NCBI GenBank assembly: GCA_008508345.1
Contig: QNGE01000134.1
Location: 84,533 to 148,532, forward strand
Direction of reading: 5' to 3'
DNA length: 64,000 nt
DNA from: Paragonimus westermani
Lineage: Eukaryota > Platyhelminthes > Trematoda > Plagiorchiida > Troglotrematidae
The position numbers were made by a program, and so were the translations under genes. Shown here piece by piece: positions 43,490-55,700 of this stretch (its first letter is position 1; each line of letters opens with the position of its first letter). Under the pieces are notes generated by a model. That model saw only the letters and a list, made by a program, of their open reading frames with translations. It had not been told where the DNA came from and did no database searches.

Positions 43490-46139
43490 GTGAGTGTCGG
43501 GGATTCTTTGTTCACTTTTGAAAACCGTGCAGCTGTTTATTACAAAGATCAGTTTAATAGCCGCGGTAAAACCTACCTAATATATCAGTTCGCTGATTTC
43601 CCTCACCTTCTTTCCGCTTGCAACTATCGACGTAAACTATGTATACACTGAGGTGGTCACTTCACGCATTACCAACTCTACTTTCAGCTCCCAACTTCGC
43701 CCCCACTTTGCGGTGGGTGTCAGGTGGTCACTATCTACCAGCGCGATGTATACGTGTTTACAGTATCGTGTATTTCTACCTTGTCAAGGTCTGTAGTTAA
43801 ACCGGTCGTAAATTTTTCAATGAAGACCGCCTTTTCAACAAGGGGGTAATCTGTTGTGCGTAAGTACGTTCATTAATTTCAGCTCAGTTCGGTTCAGAGG
43901 ACATGTACTAGAAGTCCGGTTTCTTGCACTGATGTGCTGTAGATTCTCATCATGCTGCAACCGATGGAGAAGACCATGTTTCACTTCGCTCATAGAAAGT
44001 CAGGGAGTTGGGTCACAAAGTATTCGGGAGAGTCCCTAACTAGTGAAGCATTCTTAGTGCATAGGATTGCCCTCAATACTGCTGTCCAAGTAGCCATACT
44101 GAAACCCTCGATTACCACGGTTGCAACTCTGGAAATGAAACTATGTCCGCGAGTGAAACTGCAATGATCGGTTTTCAGAAACACTTCCTGATCACAGGTG
44201 TTGTCAGGTTACTGGATATTGCTTTCTCAAGACATGGTTCCCTAAACATCGCTCCCTTGGTGTAAACAACAGGTTATGGCAATGCACTCACAGTAATCAT
44301 TACTTGTTCATCTCCTGAAGTGTCTTTTACGACTTTCTGTGTAGTGAAGTTTCTGTCCCGGTGCAAATTTATGTGTAGTGGAGTTTACTTGATTCCCTGA
44401 CCGACTTTACCTGCTGTCAAACAGCGTGTGTGTGCGTTACTTTCCGCGTGAACAATTTGGTATACTATCATCTACTAACTAACGTGAGAAGAAAACTTGA
44501 TGTTTGGAGCTAAAACGAGGTTGATGAACTGCGACTTGCATGGGATAGCTAGAGGATGCTGACCACCAAATGGCTAGCTAGCCATCAACCCAGCTGAACA
44601 TGATGGGTTCGTTGAGTCATCAGTTTAACGGAACCGTTCATTGTTCTGTTCTGTTCGGTTCGTTATTTCTCCCTGGCCCACTGGTCCGTGTTTTGTTGCA
44701 CTCCGCTCCTATCAGATTTATAGTGGGTTGGGTTTACATTGTTCCCTTCCGCATGAGGTGGAGCTACATCATGTATCAAACAGGCTGAAGTCGCATGTTT
44801 ACCTGTCGGTTATGATGGATTTCCTGATAACCTCAGGAGTCCAGTATCCAAATCCCGAATGGAGTTCTGATGGTCATTCCTAAGGATTGAAACGTCCAGT
44901 CAACCAAATGCACCCCACCTCTCTTTGAGAACGATGGCGCTCAGGTTTCCTTAGTGAAGGGCTAAAAGTTTGCAAGAGTCCGTGTGATGCACAAGACTGT
45001 TCATGTACTGTTTTCTGACTGCTGGGAGCCGGTAGTTAGTGGCCGACTCTTATGCCTCCCGAACATCGCAACGAGTCATCCAACCTCAAAAGGTTCCCCG
45101 AAATAAGAAAAAAGGGGTACGGTAACCTGAACTGCAATCTAGAATTCGTCTCTCCTATTACACCAAGCTCACATGATCTGAAACTGAGTCAGTGGTGAAA
45201 TACCCATATTGGCACAAACGAGCTTACCGTGTCAGCGGTGTTGCTTGAGGCCCAACTTCTGTTTTTTTTCCATTGAGTGGTATTATGATTTGGTTGATCT
45301 ATTAATGTATACAAAAATATTCTGGAAAACAAGTGTCCTTGCACGAAAAAGGTTGCGTTTAACAACACTGGTAATGCAAATACATACGGTTGTTGTGAGC
45401 ACGTTACATTGAAAAAACCACTAACGTATTCTTGCAGGTTTTCGTAAACACCCACCGTTTCTATCATGTTGTGGAAAGGAAGTTTAAATTGTGAGCTTGT
45501 AGTAAGCAGTGGAGGTGAACGTTCTGGTTGGGCGTCTGGTGCATCTTCCTTGGAAACCCAAGTTTGAAATGAACTCACGTTTCTTATCACGTTCAACTAT
45601 TATGAACTCGGTTGTTCGGTGCATATGGGGTTGACTAGTATATCCCAATCCTACATACGAAAGCTAGTATGGTACGGCATCGGTCGTTTTGTCCCAGATG
45701 CTGCGTGCAACAAGTATATAGTCAAAAGTACGCCGCCACTAACCTCTTGTCAACTTTGGACGAAGAAGTTGGTCTAGTTCATATGCTCACTAGTCCGCTG
45801 CTTTGATCCAGAGCGTCACCGAATGCTGTTGCTGTCCTCACTCCAAAGGACAATCAACAGACTACACTGACTAATGCTAGACACAGTGAAAGTTGAATTC
45901 TGCCACGCTCCAAAGACTAGAATTCAGGTAGCATCCTGTGGCCTAAATTTGCGCCACTAACACTCTCCGTTAGGTGTTTGTTATGCATATTGGGTAATCT
46001 GCTCTGCGGTGTCACCAGTCAGGCCAATGTCAGCGTGGCTGAAAGTATGATGGCGGAACATGCGTCAGTGGATTCGATTCACAGTGATGGTAGACCATGA
46101 GCTGTCTGCTTAGTTAGCTCTGTTGAGCCCGCATCTGAG
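43490..46139 (+). other. Presumed large intron of the PPP1R12-like gene, first part
   Basis: No further ankyrin exon could be found. The sequence is T- and G-rich on the plus strand. A 135-codon minus-strand frame (45189-45596) is listed separately. No recognisable mobile element lies here. Confidence 0.45.
45189..45596 (-). other. Unassigned 135-codon open frame
   Basis: The longest unexplained frame in this stretch. It opens at TTG, not ATG, and its first part is rich in Ser, Pro, Asp and Glu (E-D-A-P-D-A-Q-P-E-R). It resembles no family I know. It could be an internal exon of a minus-strand gene or chance. Confidence 0.2.
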
Positions 46140-48956
46140 GAGCATATTTCCTGGTGTTTATTCGTAGTATCTGCTTATGCTCCTGCCAAATTACGGGTAG
46201 CGTTCGAATACTTTTCATGCAGAGTTAGTTTTTCTGCTGTCGATGGGTAGCTCCGATGTTGATATGTTAATCGGAATTATTAACACAAACGTGGGTCGAT
46301 CAAGCGGTGGTGAGCCGTAGTTAGGTAGTGAATTTCGGTCTACACTCCATTGCTTAGACATTGGCGAGTGATTGCTCCAGCTATGTGCTTAATAGCGGTT
46401 GTTTTTCACGAGTAGTAAGTTGATGCATAGAAAGCGTTATTGCACTACTGGTCACATCTGATCTCTAATAGGTTCGGGACTGTTAGCTATAAGTGACTCA
46501 GTTTTACCCAGTATTGCAGGTTTCACAGAAGCGAATGCGGGTGGGTGGCTTTCCCACCAGTCGCAATGACTTGCGATTGAGTAGCTGTTCTGAGACAAGC
46601 CTGTCAGTCAGGATTGGAGTGCTGATTGAGACTTCTGACCACTCTAGATTCCAAATCATAGCGGGATCGGGTTTCGCAAGCAGCGTGAGAAGCGGGTGCT
46701 ATGGTGTGCACTTCGTAGACCTGTGGACGTAAATGTTTGATCTAAAAGAAGACCTTAGAGCCCTAGGAGGTTAGTGTCGACCAGCAGTTCACATAGAACC
46801 TCGAGAAGGGATGTCAAAGTATCTTGACCGTTGTTCGTTCTTAGACTGAATAGTTTGGTTATCTGAAAACGTTAGTGAAATGGGACTGCTGTTGCATCGT
46901 GAAGTGTTGGTAGGTTGTTTCAAATTAAGTCACTCTGTTGATCCTAGAGTGTCAGTCATCAGTGTGCCGGATAAGTAGATAAGTGAAGCTTTCTCTTAAG
47001 GAGTTAAGTAGCTTGGCTTGTTGGGCCGAACGATCTGAGTGGCGGCTCAATTAGCCTCACGGTTTCATTTCTTTACTTCATTGAACTTCCAAGGTTGCAC
47101 TCCTGTCTGCCAGCCTAGAATCACTCAGGCATTGAAGCGTTTAAAATCAGCTGGCTTTGACAATCCCATGCCAAACGTATTCGCTGGGAGCTTCGACTCT
47201 TCTATTCTCACTGGTCTGACCAACTGAGTATATCTCTCATCTGGAACGAGTCTACCTTAGTTGTAGTATATATTGAGGAAAACCACTCGTGATAACCAAA
47301 AGGGAAGTAGTTGGACTGCTGTACCCAGGGGTTCAGCTCAAAACTAAAATGTTGCTCACGGTTTTGGCATCCGCCTTTTTTCGTTGGATTATTGCAGCAC
47401 GGGAAATAGACATTGAGAAAGTACAGAGTGGTTCCTGTCGTAGTCTGGGATGTTCGTCAACTTCTGAGACAACCTCCAGCGTGCTGCCGGCTCACACGTT
47501 GCATTTCACGTTTACAAGAGAACCTTTGGTCGGTCTACACATTTACAGCATTTCGGACGCAGGGGTATACTGGCCATGTATGTAGACATTGTTAGCACTC
47601 TATTGCAATATCAGCTCAAATTAAGGTCCCGGGGAAAATTTCAAACATATCCCGGAAGTGGTGTCCGTCATGATTGTCTACTTTCCCCCTTGGCCACTTT
47701 CACCAAAGACTTAGTAATGGCAATAAGACATACATTGCGAGATGCAAGCATTTCGTTTATTCTCATCAGTCGGTAACATAAAACATTCGGTTATATAGGT
47801 TAAGCGCGTAGCGTCAAAACAATGAAATGAACGAACTTCACTTGGTTTCAATCAGGCAGTGAAGCCTGATTGAAACCAAGTGAAGTTCGTTCATTTCATT
47901 GTTTTGACGCTACGCGCTTAACCTATATAACCGAATGTTTTATGTAACCGACTGATGAGAATAAACGAAATGCTTGCATCTCGCAATGTATGTCTTCTTG
48001 CTGTCTTGATGAACTGGATAAAGGGAACTCAGTGTTTCAAACGTAGTAATGGGTTGTCTTGGACACAGAATCCAGAACTGGATGTCCCTATTGCGGAAAT
48101 TGAGACCTAGCTTCATTTTTCTAAGGTTTGGTAGCGTTCTGCAACTGGAACCATTTCACGTCAAGATTTTTCTCACACAAACTTGAAGGTTACATCTGTA
48201 GGACGACTGATCTAGCAGTTTCACTCTTTGGCTCCCAAACATGACGATCATAGGTTGGGGTTATTGATTTGAGATTTTTGGTAATCGATATTTACGTTGA
48301 GTCGTACGTACAGGATAATAATAGCGGTCAACTAACCAGAAGGTTAGGGAGCGTTTTTTGTCCCTGCAGATTCAGCAAACTCGTCCAATAAAATTATCAA
48401 AATGCACACATCTAGATGGTCAGGCTGTAGGTTAAGAATGCTAACCTGTTATTCACCAGGCCGTTGAATTTTAGCTAATTTTATAGCTCATCGGTGTAAG
48501 ATACGATGTGGTTAATCGGCCACTTGGCAAGAAGAACTGGAAGCGGTCACCAGCTGTTAACGGGAGGTCGTGTTTGTCTCCAGGATTCGATTCCTCGTGA
48601 CTTACTTTCCCCTGGCCGGAAATAATAGGGATATGAATGCTATTCGTTTTCAGTAGGGTGTGTGCTGTCATTTGACCAAGTTGCTTGTGCTGTAAGTGAA
48701 ATCGAAGAGGCAAGGCAGTAGAAACCACTTAAAAACTGTTTCGTAGATGACATCCTGCTCATACTTCCAACCCGATTGTTTGTTCGCAAGGTCGATGCTA
48801 GTTGATTGGATTCAGGCATATGGATCTCAGAGAGTAAGACCTACCGCTTTCTTTCCTTTCATCTCCAGACTCAGGCTTGTCCTCATGATTGTGTGGCAGT
48901 TTAACATCATTGTGGGCCACCGATGTAATGCTGATAGTAACGATGGGGATTTTTAG
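46140..48956 (+). mobile_element. RTE (SR2-like) LINE relic, interrupted by a palindrome
   Basis: Plus-strand order: endonuclease from about 46160 (F-V-V-S-A-Y-A-P), further endonuclease remains to 46560, RT fingers near 47060-47230 (R-L-K-S-A-G-F-D-N-P) and 47340-47450 (A-A-R-E-I-D). The palm follows, up to G-S-G-V-R-H-D-C-L-L-S-P-L (47650-47695) and T-K-D-L-V-M-A-I. At 47725 the sequence turns into a 272-bp palindrome. The RT catalytic part behind it is not recognisable, but the typical 3' tail is at 48870-48956. Many stops and frame changes are present. Confidence 0.7.
47725..47996. repeat. 272-bp near-perfect palindrome
   Basis: Arms 47725-47857 and 47864-47996 are 133-base inverted copies with one mismatch (47774 against its partner) and a six-base centre (AGTGAA). 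The left part of the left arm belongs to the RTE reverse transcriptase, so the right arm is an inverted duplicate of local sequence rather than a separate element. Confidence 0.95.
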
Positions 48957-51149
48957 TCATTTTTCGTGTATGTACTGAAGTAAATTTAAAGTGTCCATCT
49001 CTAGCAGCATCTCTCAATTTTACATTCGCAGGTCTTTTGGAAATTATGCAGCGACACCCTGAATAAATGGTAAAACCTCGTTATACTGGATTGTGAGGTT
49101 CATTGTCAAACACCGTTACAGCAAACAATTTGGTCTAATCTTTGTCAAAATTCCTGGAAGACGTTTCGCACATCCACCTTCTTATGTAACAACGTTATCT
49201 GTCGCCACGAGACAATGGGGAATTAGAATATGATTGAAGCTAGGACAAAATCCACCTTCGACCCCTGAAGTCACATATAGCACTCTCCTTAAGGAGGAAA
49301 TTCCATTACGAAACGTTTCTATTCATGAGGGCCTTCTGCCCAGTATGGAGTATTTTCCTCTGCACGTGGCTTTAAAGCAAGAATGCCCCCCAAGCGCCAC
49401 ACACGAGCCTGTTTTCCGGCCTGAACTGAGTCCAATTGTCGGCATGAGGCAAGGATATATATATATGTATGTATAAAATAAACACAGGGCACACTGAGTG
49501 TTAAACACATAATTACAACGCTTCCAGTCCACATTGGGATCTGTTACCAAACAATTAAATATGCGGGAATGGGATTCTTCTACCGCTCACCTTGTTCGCC
49601 TGCTGGTTTTTCTTCGCCCATCTCGTTTCAATGTCAACGATACTAACGTGGCGGCTGTCTGCATCTGTGTCGATTGAATGAATTCCACAATTGGAGAGGT
49701 TCCATTATGAGCCCTTCTCCTCCCATTTCGGCTCGCAAAACCATTTCCGCATGATCCGTATTGACCTCATGATCTGTTCACACAGCGGTGTCGTAGTTAT
49801 GATCTAGAATCTGCCCATCGCGTCGCTAATTTGTGTCTGCACACGATTGTACGTAGTTGTTTGCCTCTCTCCGACATACTGTTGATCACACTTGAGAAAT
49901 GGAATCGCATAGATCGCGCCAAATTGTCCATATGGTTTACTGGATCGTTGGCGTTCACCGTGACTGAACTGTGTTGAGTTTGGCTTGAGTAATATTTAGA
50001 TGCCCAGTGGTTGGAGCGTCCTTTGTGCTGCCTTTGATATGCCGTGGATATATGGCACTGTCATTCGCGTTTTGTATTCTGCCTGTTCACTTCTTGTGAA
50101 CCCCCTGATGGATACGTTTATGAAACTACTGGGATACTCAGTGGAAGTGAACAGTTTGACAAGGTGCCCTTTTTCTCAGCTTTTAAGCTCGGTTAAGCCA
50201 TGGCGGATTTGTATACGTGGGAACAACATTCGTACGTAGCTTTTAAGGAGGCGTGCTAGATGGTTGCTGTTGAACTTGAAAATGAAATCGGTTCACGGTT
50301 GTCAGTGGTTTCACGTTTGGATTTTTTCTTCACATATAAAGGTTATTTCATCTATTATGGTATTCGAACAGCTATGGACCTGATCAAGCGTAGTCTGAGG
50401 TAAAACAGTGAATGTGTCATCCATCTACCGAAGCCACACTTCTAGGTTGAGTGTCTGAAAGGCTGCGCACACAGCACTTGCAAGCAATCCCGGTATAGGT
50501 GTCCATTAATATGCCTCTCTTCCACAGGTAGTCTCGGCCGTCAAATTGGAGGTATGTCTCCATGCAGAGCTCTACTAGCTAAACCAATTTCTCTTAAGAA
50601 TGGTTCATCTTGCTACGGTGACTGTCGTCCTCACTTATCAGGAGCTTCACGCCTTTTACTGCATTTTTTTGTGTCGATGAAGGAAGCCAGTGTGTCGTCC
50701 TCCGGCACTTCCGGGCACTTCATCTGTTTTAGGAAATCGGATGAACTATTCGCATCATGACTGCCGTAATGCAGACATAGTCAACGGATATGAAACAGGA
50801 ACTTCGTTACTAAGTAATGAGAATCGCCCCGATTACAGCAATTGGTCTTAACGGTACTTGATTCTTGTGAACATTTGGCAGCCCATATAGTCGTGACACT
50901 GGTCCCTTGATAAGTCTAAGGTGTTTAGCGTATTATCCCGTGAATGATATTTCTTTTCAAGCGCTGTTACAATGTTGGCATTTCGAGCCCTCTAACCGTT
51001 CTCTGACATGTTCATGTGTTGCGGAGTTTTCAAAAACTCGTCCGTTTTGTTTTCTTAACCCTGTCTGTCCAATACGGCGTGGGTAGGGTGACGATCTGTT
51101 CGTTCCTCGTAAGTGTCTTCGGCGCTTTATTTTCGTTAGCTGTTAAGTC
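48957..51149. other. Stretch with no recognised gene
   Basis: Plus-strand frames of up to 80 codons (49234-49476, 50000-50239) have no domain. A short TA-rich run is at 49455-49475. The right part may hold the unrecognisable 5' half of the RTE copy that follows. Confidence 0.4.
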
Positions 51150-52770
51150 ATAAGTTGGTTTTCGACTGGTTAGCTGTTGACGCATCTTTGTTTTGACAGG
51201 CTGCTATACTTGCTCGTCCAGCCCAGTGCGTTTCGGTTTTGACTCAAGAGGTGCAGTTAATTGTTTTTGGTGCATCTGCATAATTGAATTTTAGACTTCT
51301 TAACGGAACAGCTTTTCATCGAGTGTCAGTTGATGCTCTTGCAAGTTACGTGTAGGCTCGATGCATTGTTCCCGATACGAATTGGGACGCTGGGCTTTTT
51401 GATTTAATGGATTTTTCAAAAATCTGTTGAAAATTTTGTTTTTGATCTTGCTGATGAATTTAAAGTCAGGTTTTCCGGTAACTGCTCGTTTAGATTTTTG
51501 ATACTCCCTTCCTCATCGTTTATTCGTAACACTGCTAGCATTTTCGGACGCATATGGAGCTCCCATTTCCCTAACTGTTTCCGTTGACCACGCCTTAGGA
51601 TCGACAGTTTCAGCATCAAGAGCGGCGTACATCAAGGTTTTCTATTTTCACCGGTTGTGTTTAGTTTCGCCATGGACGAAGTAATGGTGGGCTGTCTGCC
51701 GCATTCGTCATACCTGTGTACATCTCCTATCTGAATGACTCGTCTTGATTGTACTGACGATAAGTGTCGTTTGACAATTTTCGAACAGCACAGACAATAC
51801 CCGAAACCACTTCACATTTTGTTAAGTTTTTCGGAGTGCGCTTGGCAAACTCATTGGAAAGTGCTCATGCAAGACCACTGTGATTACGTGAAGTTGCCGT
51901 TAGGCAGTGAATTCAGTGAAGCTACTGATGGGTTTGCTTAATTGGGAGATTGAATGAGCGGCAACGTAGGTATCGGGTATCAGATAGAATCTCGCATGTC
52001 GAAGGTTAGGGCTGTGTGCACCAACCTAATACGTTTCTGTAACTTAGGAGTCGCATATATAAGGTGATCTTGTGATCTGTGCTACTTTACGGCTGTGAAA
52101 CTTGACCACTCATGGCTAAAACCGTCGTCAACCATTTGACCATCGATGCCTGCACTTGTTCGCATGCATCGGGTGGAACCAACCAGTAAGTAACGAAGAA
52201 GTTGAAAGGCTGGTATTAGGTGTTAAGCGCCCAACGAGTTCCGTTATGTAATCTTCAGGTTCACACGCACTTAGATGATTAGGCCAACTAGTCCCCTGCT
52301 CCATCGGACACTGTTCTCCGAATCGATGACCGACTGGCGTGAGATGTGAAGTAACCAGATGTTGGTGTGGTTCAGCGAAATGAAGTCGTTCCTTAAGGTT
52401 TAGCCGCCGTATGTCAGGTTTTTCTCCCATATTCAGTGGCTGGAGACCTGTGACATAGCAGCTATTTGAACACGGAAGCGTAAATGCTGTCGTTGTTTGA
52501 TCGAGTAGTCTGTGAAGTAAGTAATAACCCAGGGATAATAGAAGGCCTACAAAACCGGCCTTGTTGGTAACGCCTAACTTTCACTTGTTGGTCGGTTGTT
52601 AGCAGGATTGTTTGCATATAAACGTAGTTGCTTCTAGTAGGTAAATCCCCTCACTTTCATTTCTTTTTATTTCCTGGCTGGGATCTGCCTTCTTCATGGT
52701 TGCAAGTCAGTTAAGCATTAGTACGAACCGTTGATGTATTGCTATCCGGTAATAATGGTGATGATTTGAC
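51150..52770 (+). pseudogene. RTE LINE reverse transcriptase, second half, with 3' tail
   Basis: Remains of the RT palm are visible from about 51600: S-G-V-H-Q-G-F-L-F-S-P with F-A-M-D-E-V-M (51620-51690). The thumb follows with K-V-L-M-Q-D (51858-51875), then V-L-L-Y-G-C-E-T (52078-52101). Then comes a T-I-D-A-C-T-C region (near 52140) corresponding to the conserved D-H-R-C-L block, F-S-G-W-R-P near 52430, and the 3' tail at 52680-52770. The Y-A-D-D motif is not recognisable and stops are frequent. The region left of 51600 matches only weakly, so the left border is approximate. Confidence 0.7.
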
Positions 52771-55700
52771 GGCCCCACATACTTTACGGTAATTTTGCTT
52801 GCGCTGAAGCAATGAGTTGGGATACCAGTTGGTTGAATTTCAGTATGAGATCTGTGGATGTAGCGTACTTTTGATGATTCTGTATATCACCATTACGTCC
52901 TGTCTGTATTACTTTTTTTTGCTTGTTAGGTATAATAGCCACGTATTGCTAGTCAACGATGTACAAAGGTTACAGTATTGTCCTATTCTGGTAACATGGC
53001 TTGTCACATTTCTTCACTGAAGGAATGCATCAGACAACTTATTCGGATAGAGTATCACTGTGATTTCGGCATTGGGAAGATCGATGTTGAGCGCAAGGAG
53101 GGTTCTCATGGCTACATCGGATAGTTCCTTTCTTCAGTTTGAAAATCGCTGTTGGCAAGAGGGAGGTTTTGTTACTAGAAACACGAAAACTAGCGTATAG
53201 ATCGAGAGTAGTATACTGTTCACTTCGTTGCCATGAAACCGTACGGACATTGCGATTCTGAGTTGTTTTCGCTTATCCTATTTAGCTTTCCGTAGTCTTC
53301 ACTAACATCTTCTGACGCATCGTCATGGTATGGTTCGCACTACTTCAACTAAATAAAACTTTGTGGCGATGCTTCAGAAGTTACTGCAAAAGGTGGTAGC
53401 ATTATTAGGAGGCAGTTATATTGTATGCTCGCAGCGTTAGCCCTGTGCTATCACAGAACACCGGCAGTTGCTTCTGTCGAAATGTGTCGAAGCTGGTACT
53501 TATTTTTTCAGCTCTATCGTTTTCCTCGACAGCAATTTGATGAGCAGTGTTTTTCCAACTTGAATCGTTGACGGAGCAACAGTGCGTCACTTTTCCGACC
53601 GTTTTGTACCTTCTCATCAACTGATTGGCGCTTTGATACCCGAACGGTTTGGTGGCAGGGTTTTCGTCGGTCACGATTCTTTTTGTTATGCATTCGTGGT
53701 AAGCTTTACTCGGTCATGCAAAGTTCACGATTCCAAATGGTAATTTCTTTTTATATATTCTGAAGTTCTAAACAAGAAATACCTCATTCGGTTGTTCGCC
53801 GAGCATGACATTTAGGTTGCAAACATTTCATCACCGAGTGAGGTGACGTCATCAGTGCGTAGGGGGACGAGCGTATGGAGTTGAGCGAGGAAGGGATGCG
53901 TAAAATTGTGTGACATCATGTGGATTAAGTGGCTGCGTGAGAGAAGCATTTTATGCAACCCGAACTGTGGTGCATAAAAAACATCGGTTTGCCATTTTTA
54001 ACTTGAACCTTTATGCATTTAGTCTGCTTTAAAAAGGAGGTCTTTTAGTCCATTTGAACGCACAGGTCTTGGGAACTTGAAGGTATGTTTCTATGTCATA
54101 TTCCAGTCGTGTTTTCATGCTTATAAAGCTCATTGCTCACAAGTACGGCTTTCAAAATGCATGGAGGCCAGAAAAATCTACGTCATTGTTGACGTGCATT
54201 AATGACTCGGGATAATTCCTGCTTCCTTTAACAATGGTGTTTGTAATAGAGCCGAGCATTATTCAAGTGTTTCACTTGTGATTGCAGGTAATAGGGTGCA
54301 GTTTCACCCAGCTGCGACCTACCTGGTCTGTTTGCAAACGTTAGAAAAATGTTCATACTCTCAAGTTTTAAACTTTTCTTTCCGCGGACATAAATACCGC
54401 GCGATAAATGACGATCACAATCATTGAACCGACAGGTGTAGGATGAGTGATGGCTTCTTGTGATGTAGACACACAAGGCTTGTGCAACGATTACGAATGT
54501 TTCCAGTTCACTCCAAGCAGTTTGGCTCAATTGTTTGTCAGGCTCAGACTTAAAATTCTGTATTCCAGCAGTTTGGGCTGAGAATTAATCCGCGAATGAA
54601 TACATGCCTTAGAGTACCATCGCAACCCATAGCTGACTAGTGAAACAATGATCATTAGCTATGCGTCAGTAGTTTATGTCGAGCTTCTGCACAGTCAAGA
54701 ATAATGAGCTTGGGCATAGAGCTGAAGGGAAGTCAACGGACGAGATGGCTTCCTGTTTACAACCTCCTTCTGAATTTTGTGGCTTTTACGGGGATTGCGT
54801 TAGCCTTTGACGGATCTTTTCTTGGGCAGTTAGGAGCAATTGGGCTGCATAATCTTTTTAGTTAGATGTGAGATGCTTTACACCTGAGACTTGATACGTC
54901 AACATCGTAATGATCTGCAGTGTAAGTGTTAAACGGCTCACCTGACTAATCAGTAGTGATCAAAACAAGGACGTCCGTGAAGGTGTGATGCAAATGGTTC
55001 CAAGCCCAAGCAGCATCAGTTGGATTTTATATGACATCGTAGTGGAAGAACATAACACGTCTTCAGACCTAACAGTTATTTGTTGTGAACAAAATATCTT
55101 GCAACAGAATTACGAGAACAATGTGGACCGTACCCCACTTTTTTGGAAAGTGCAGTTTCAGTTAGAGCAACAAGCGGTGTATTGTTGATGAACGTGCAAA
55201 GACAGACTTAATGGATGAATTCCAAGTCATAAGTTTTGTTCACATACTTTTTAGGATTCTAGTTGCGCTAGTTTTTGGGCAATAATTCACTGACTTCAAG
55301 ATCTTTGCCGGTCACATAACAGTGCTTATTTGGTTACAGTACCATGGGATTTAAATGAGGAAGAAGACGTTTTCTCCGGGTGCCAAGGGAGAATCTGGTT
55401 CATGTTGTTTTATACTTCTGAAGCGCGTTTCAGATGCAATTTTGAATGTGCAGGCCAAATCATCTGACTCTTCGGTTGCTGTTTTCGCATATACAGTACA
55501 ATGCTTCTACCGTGTTCATCTTCGGAATTCTGGAAGAGGTGTAGCTCTAGGACGTTCACAGTGATTGGGTTTGATAGACAGCTATACATTATGCGGACTG
55601 TTCGACCTCTTACACACAGAGAGCACATCGGGTTTGGGTGTACTTCCTCTACAGGTTACTTGCTACTAGTATTGTCGTTTGCCGTCCTCCTGATTGTTTG

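Noticed and set aside
43854..44039. Acceptor-like TTTCAG and frame as the next PPP1R12 exon
   Set aside because: The translation has no ankyrin pattern and does not match the MYPT order.
48484..48596. A-box and B-box-like words (TAGCTCATCGG and GGATTCGATTCC) suggesting a tRNA or tRNA-derived SINE
   Set aside because: The spacing is about 100 bases, no cloverleaf can be drawn, and the B box differs from consensus.
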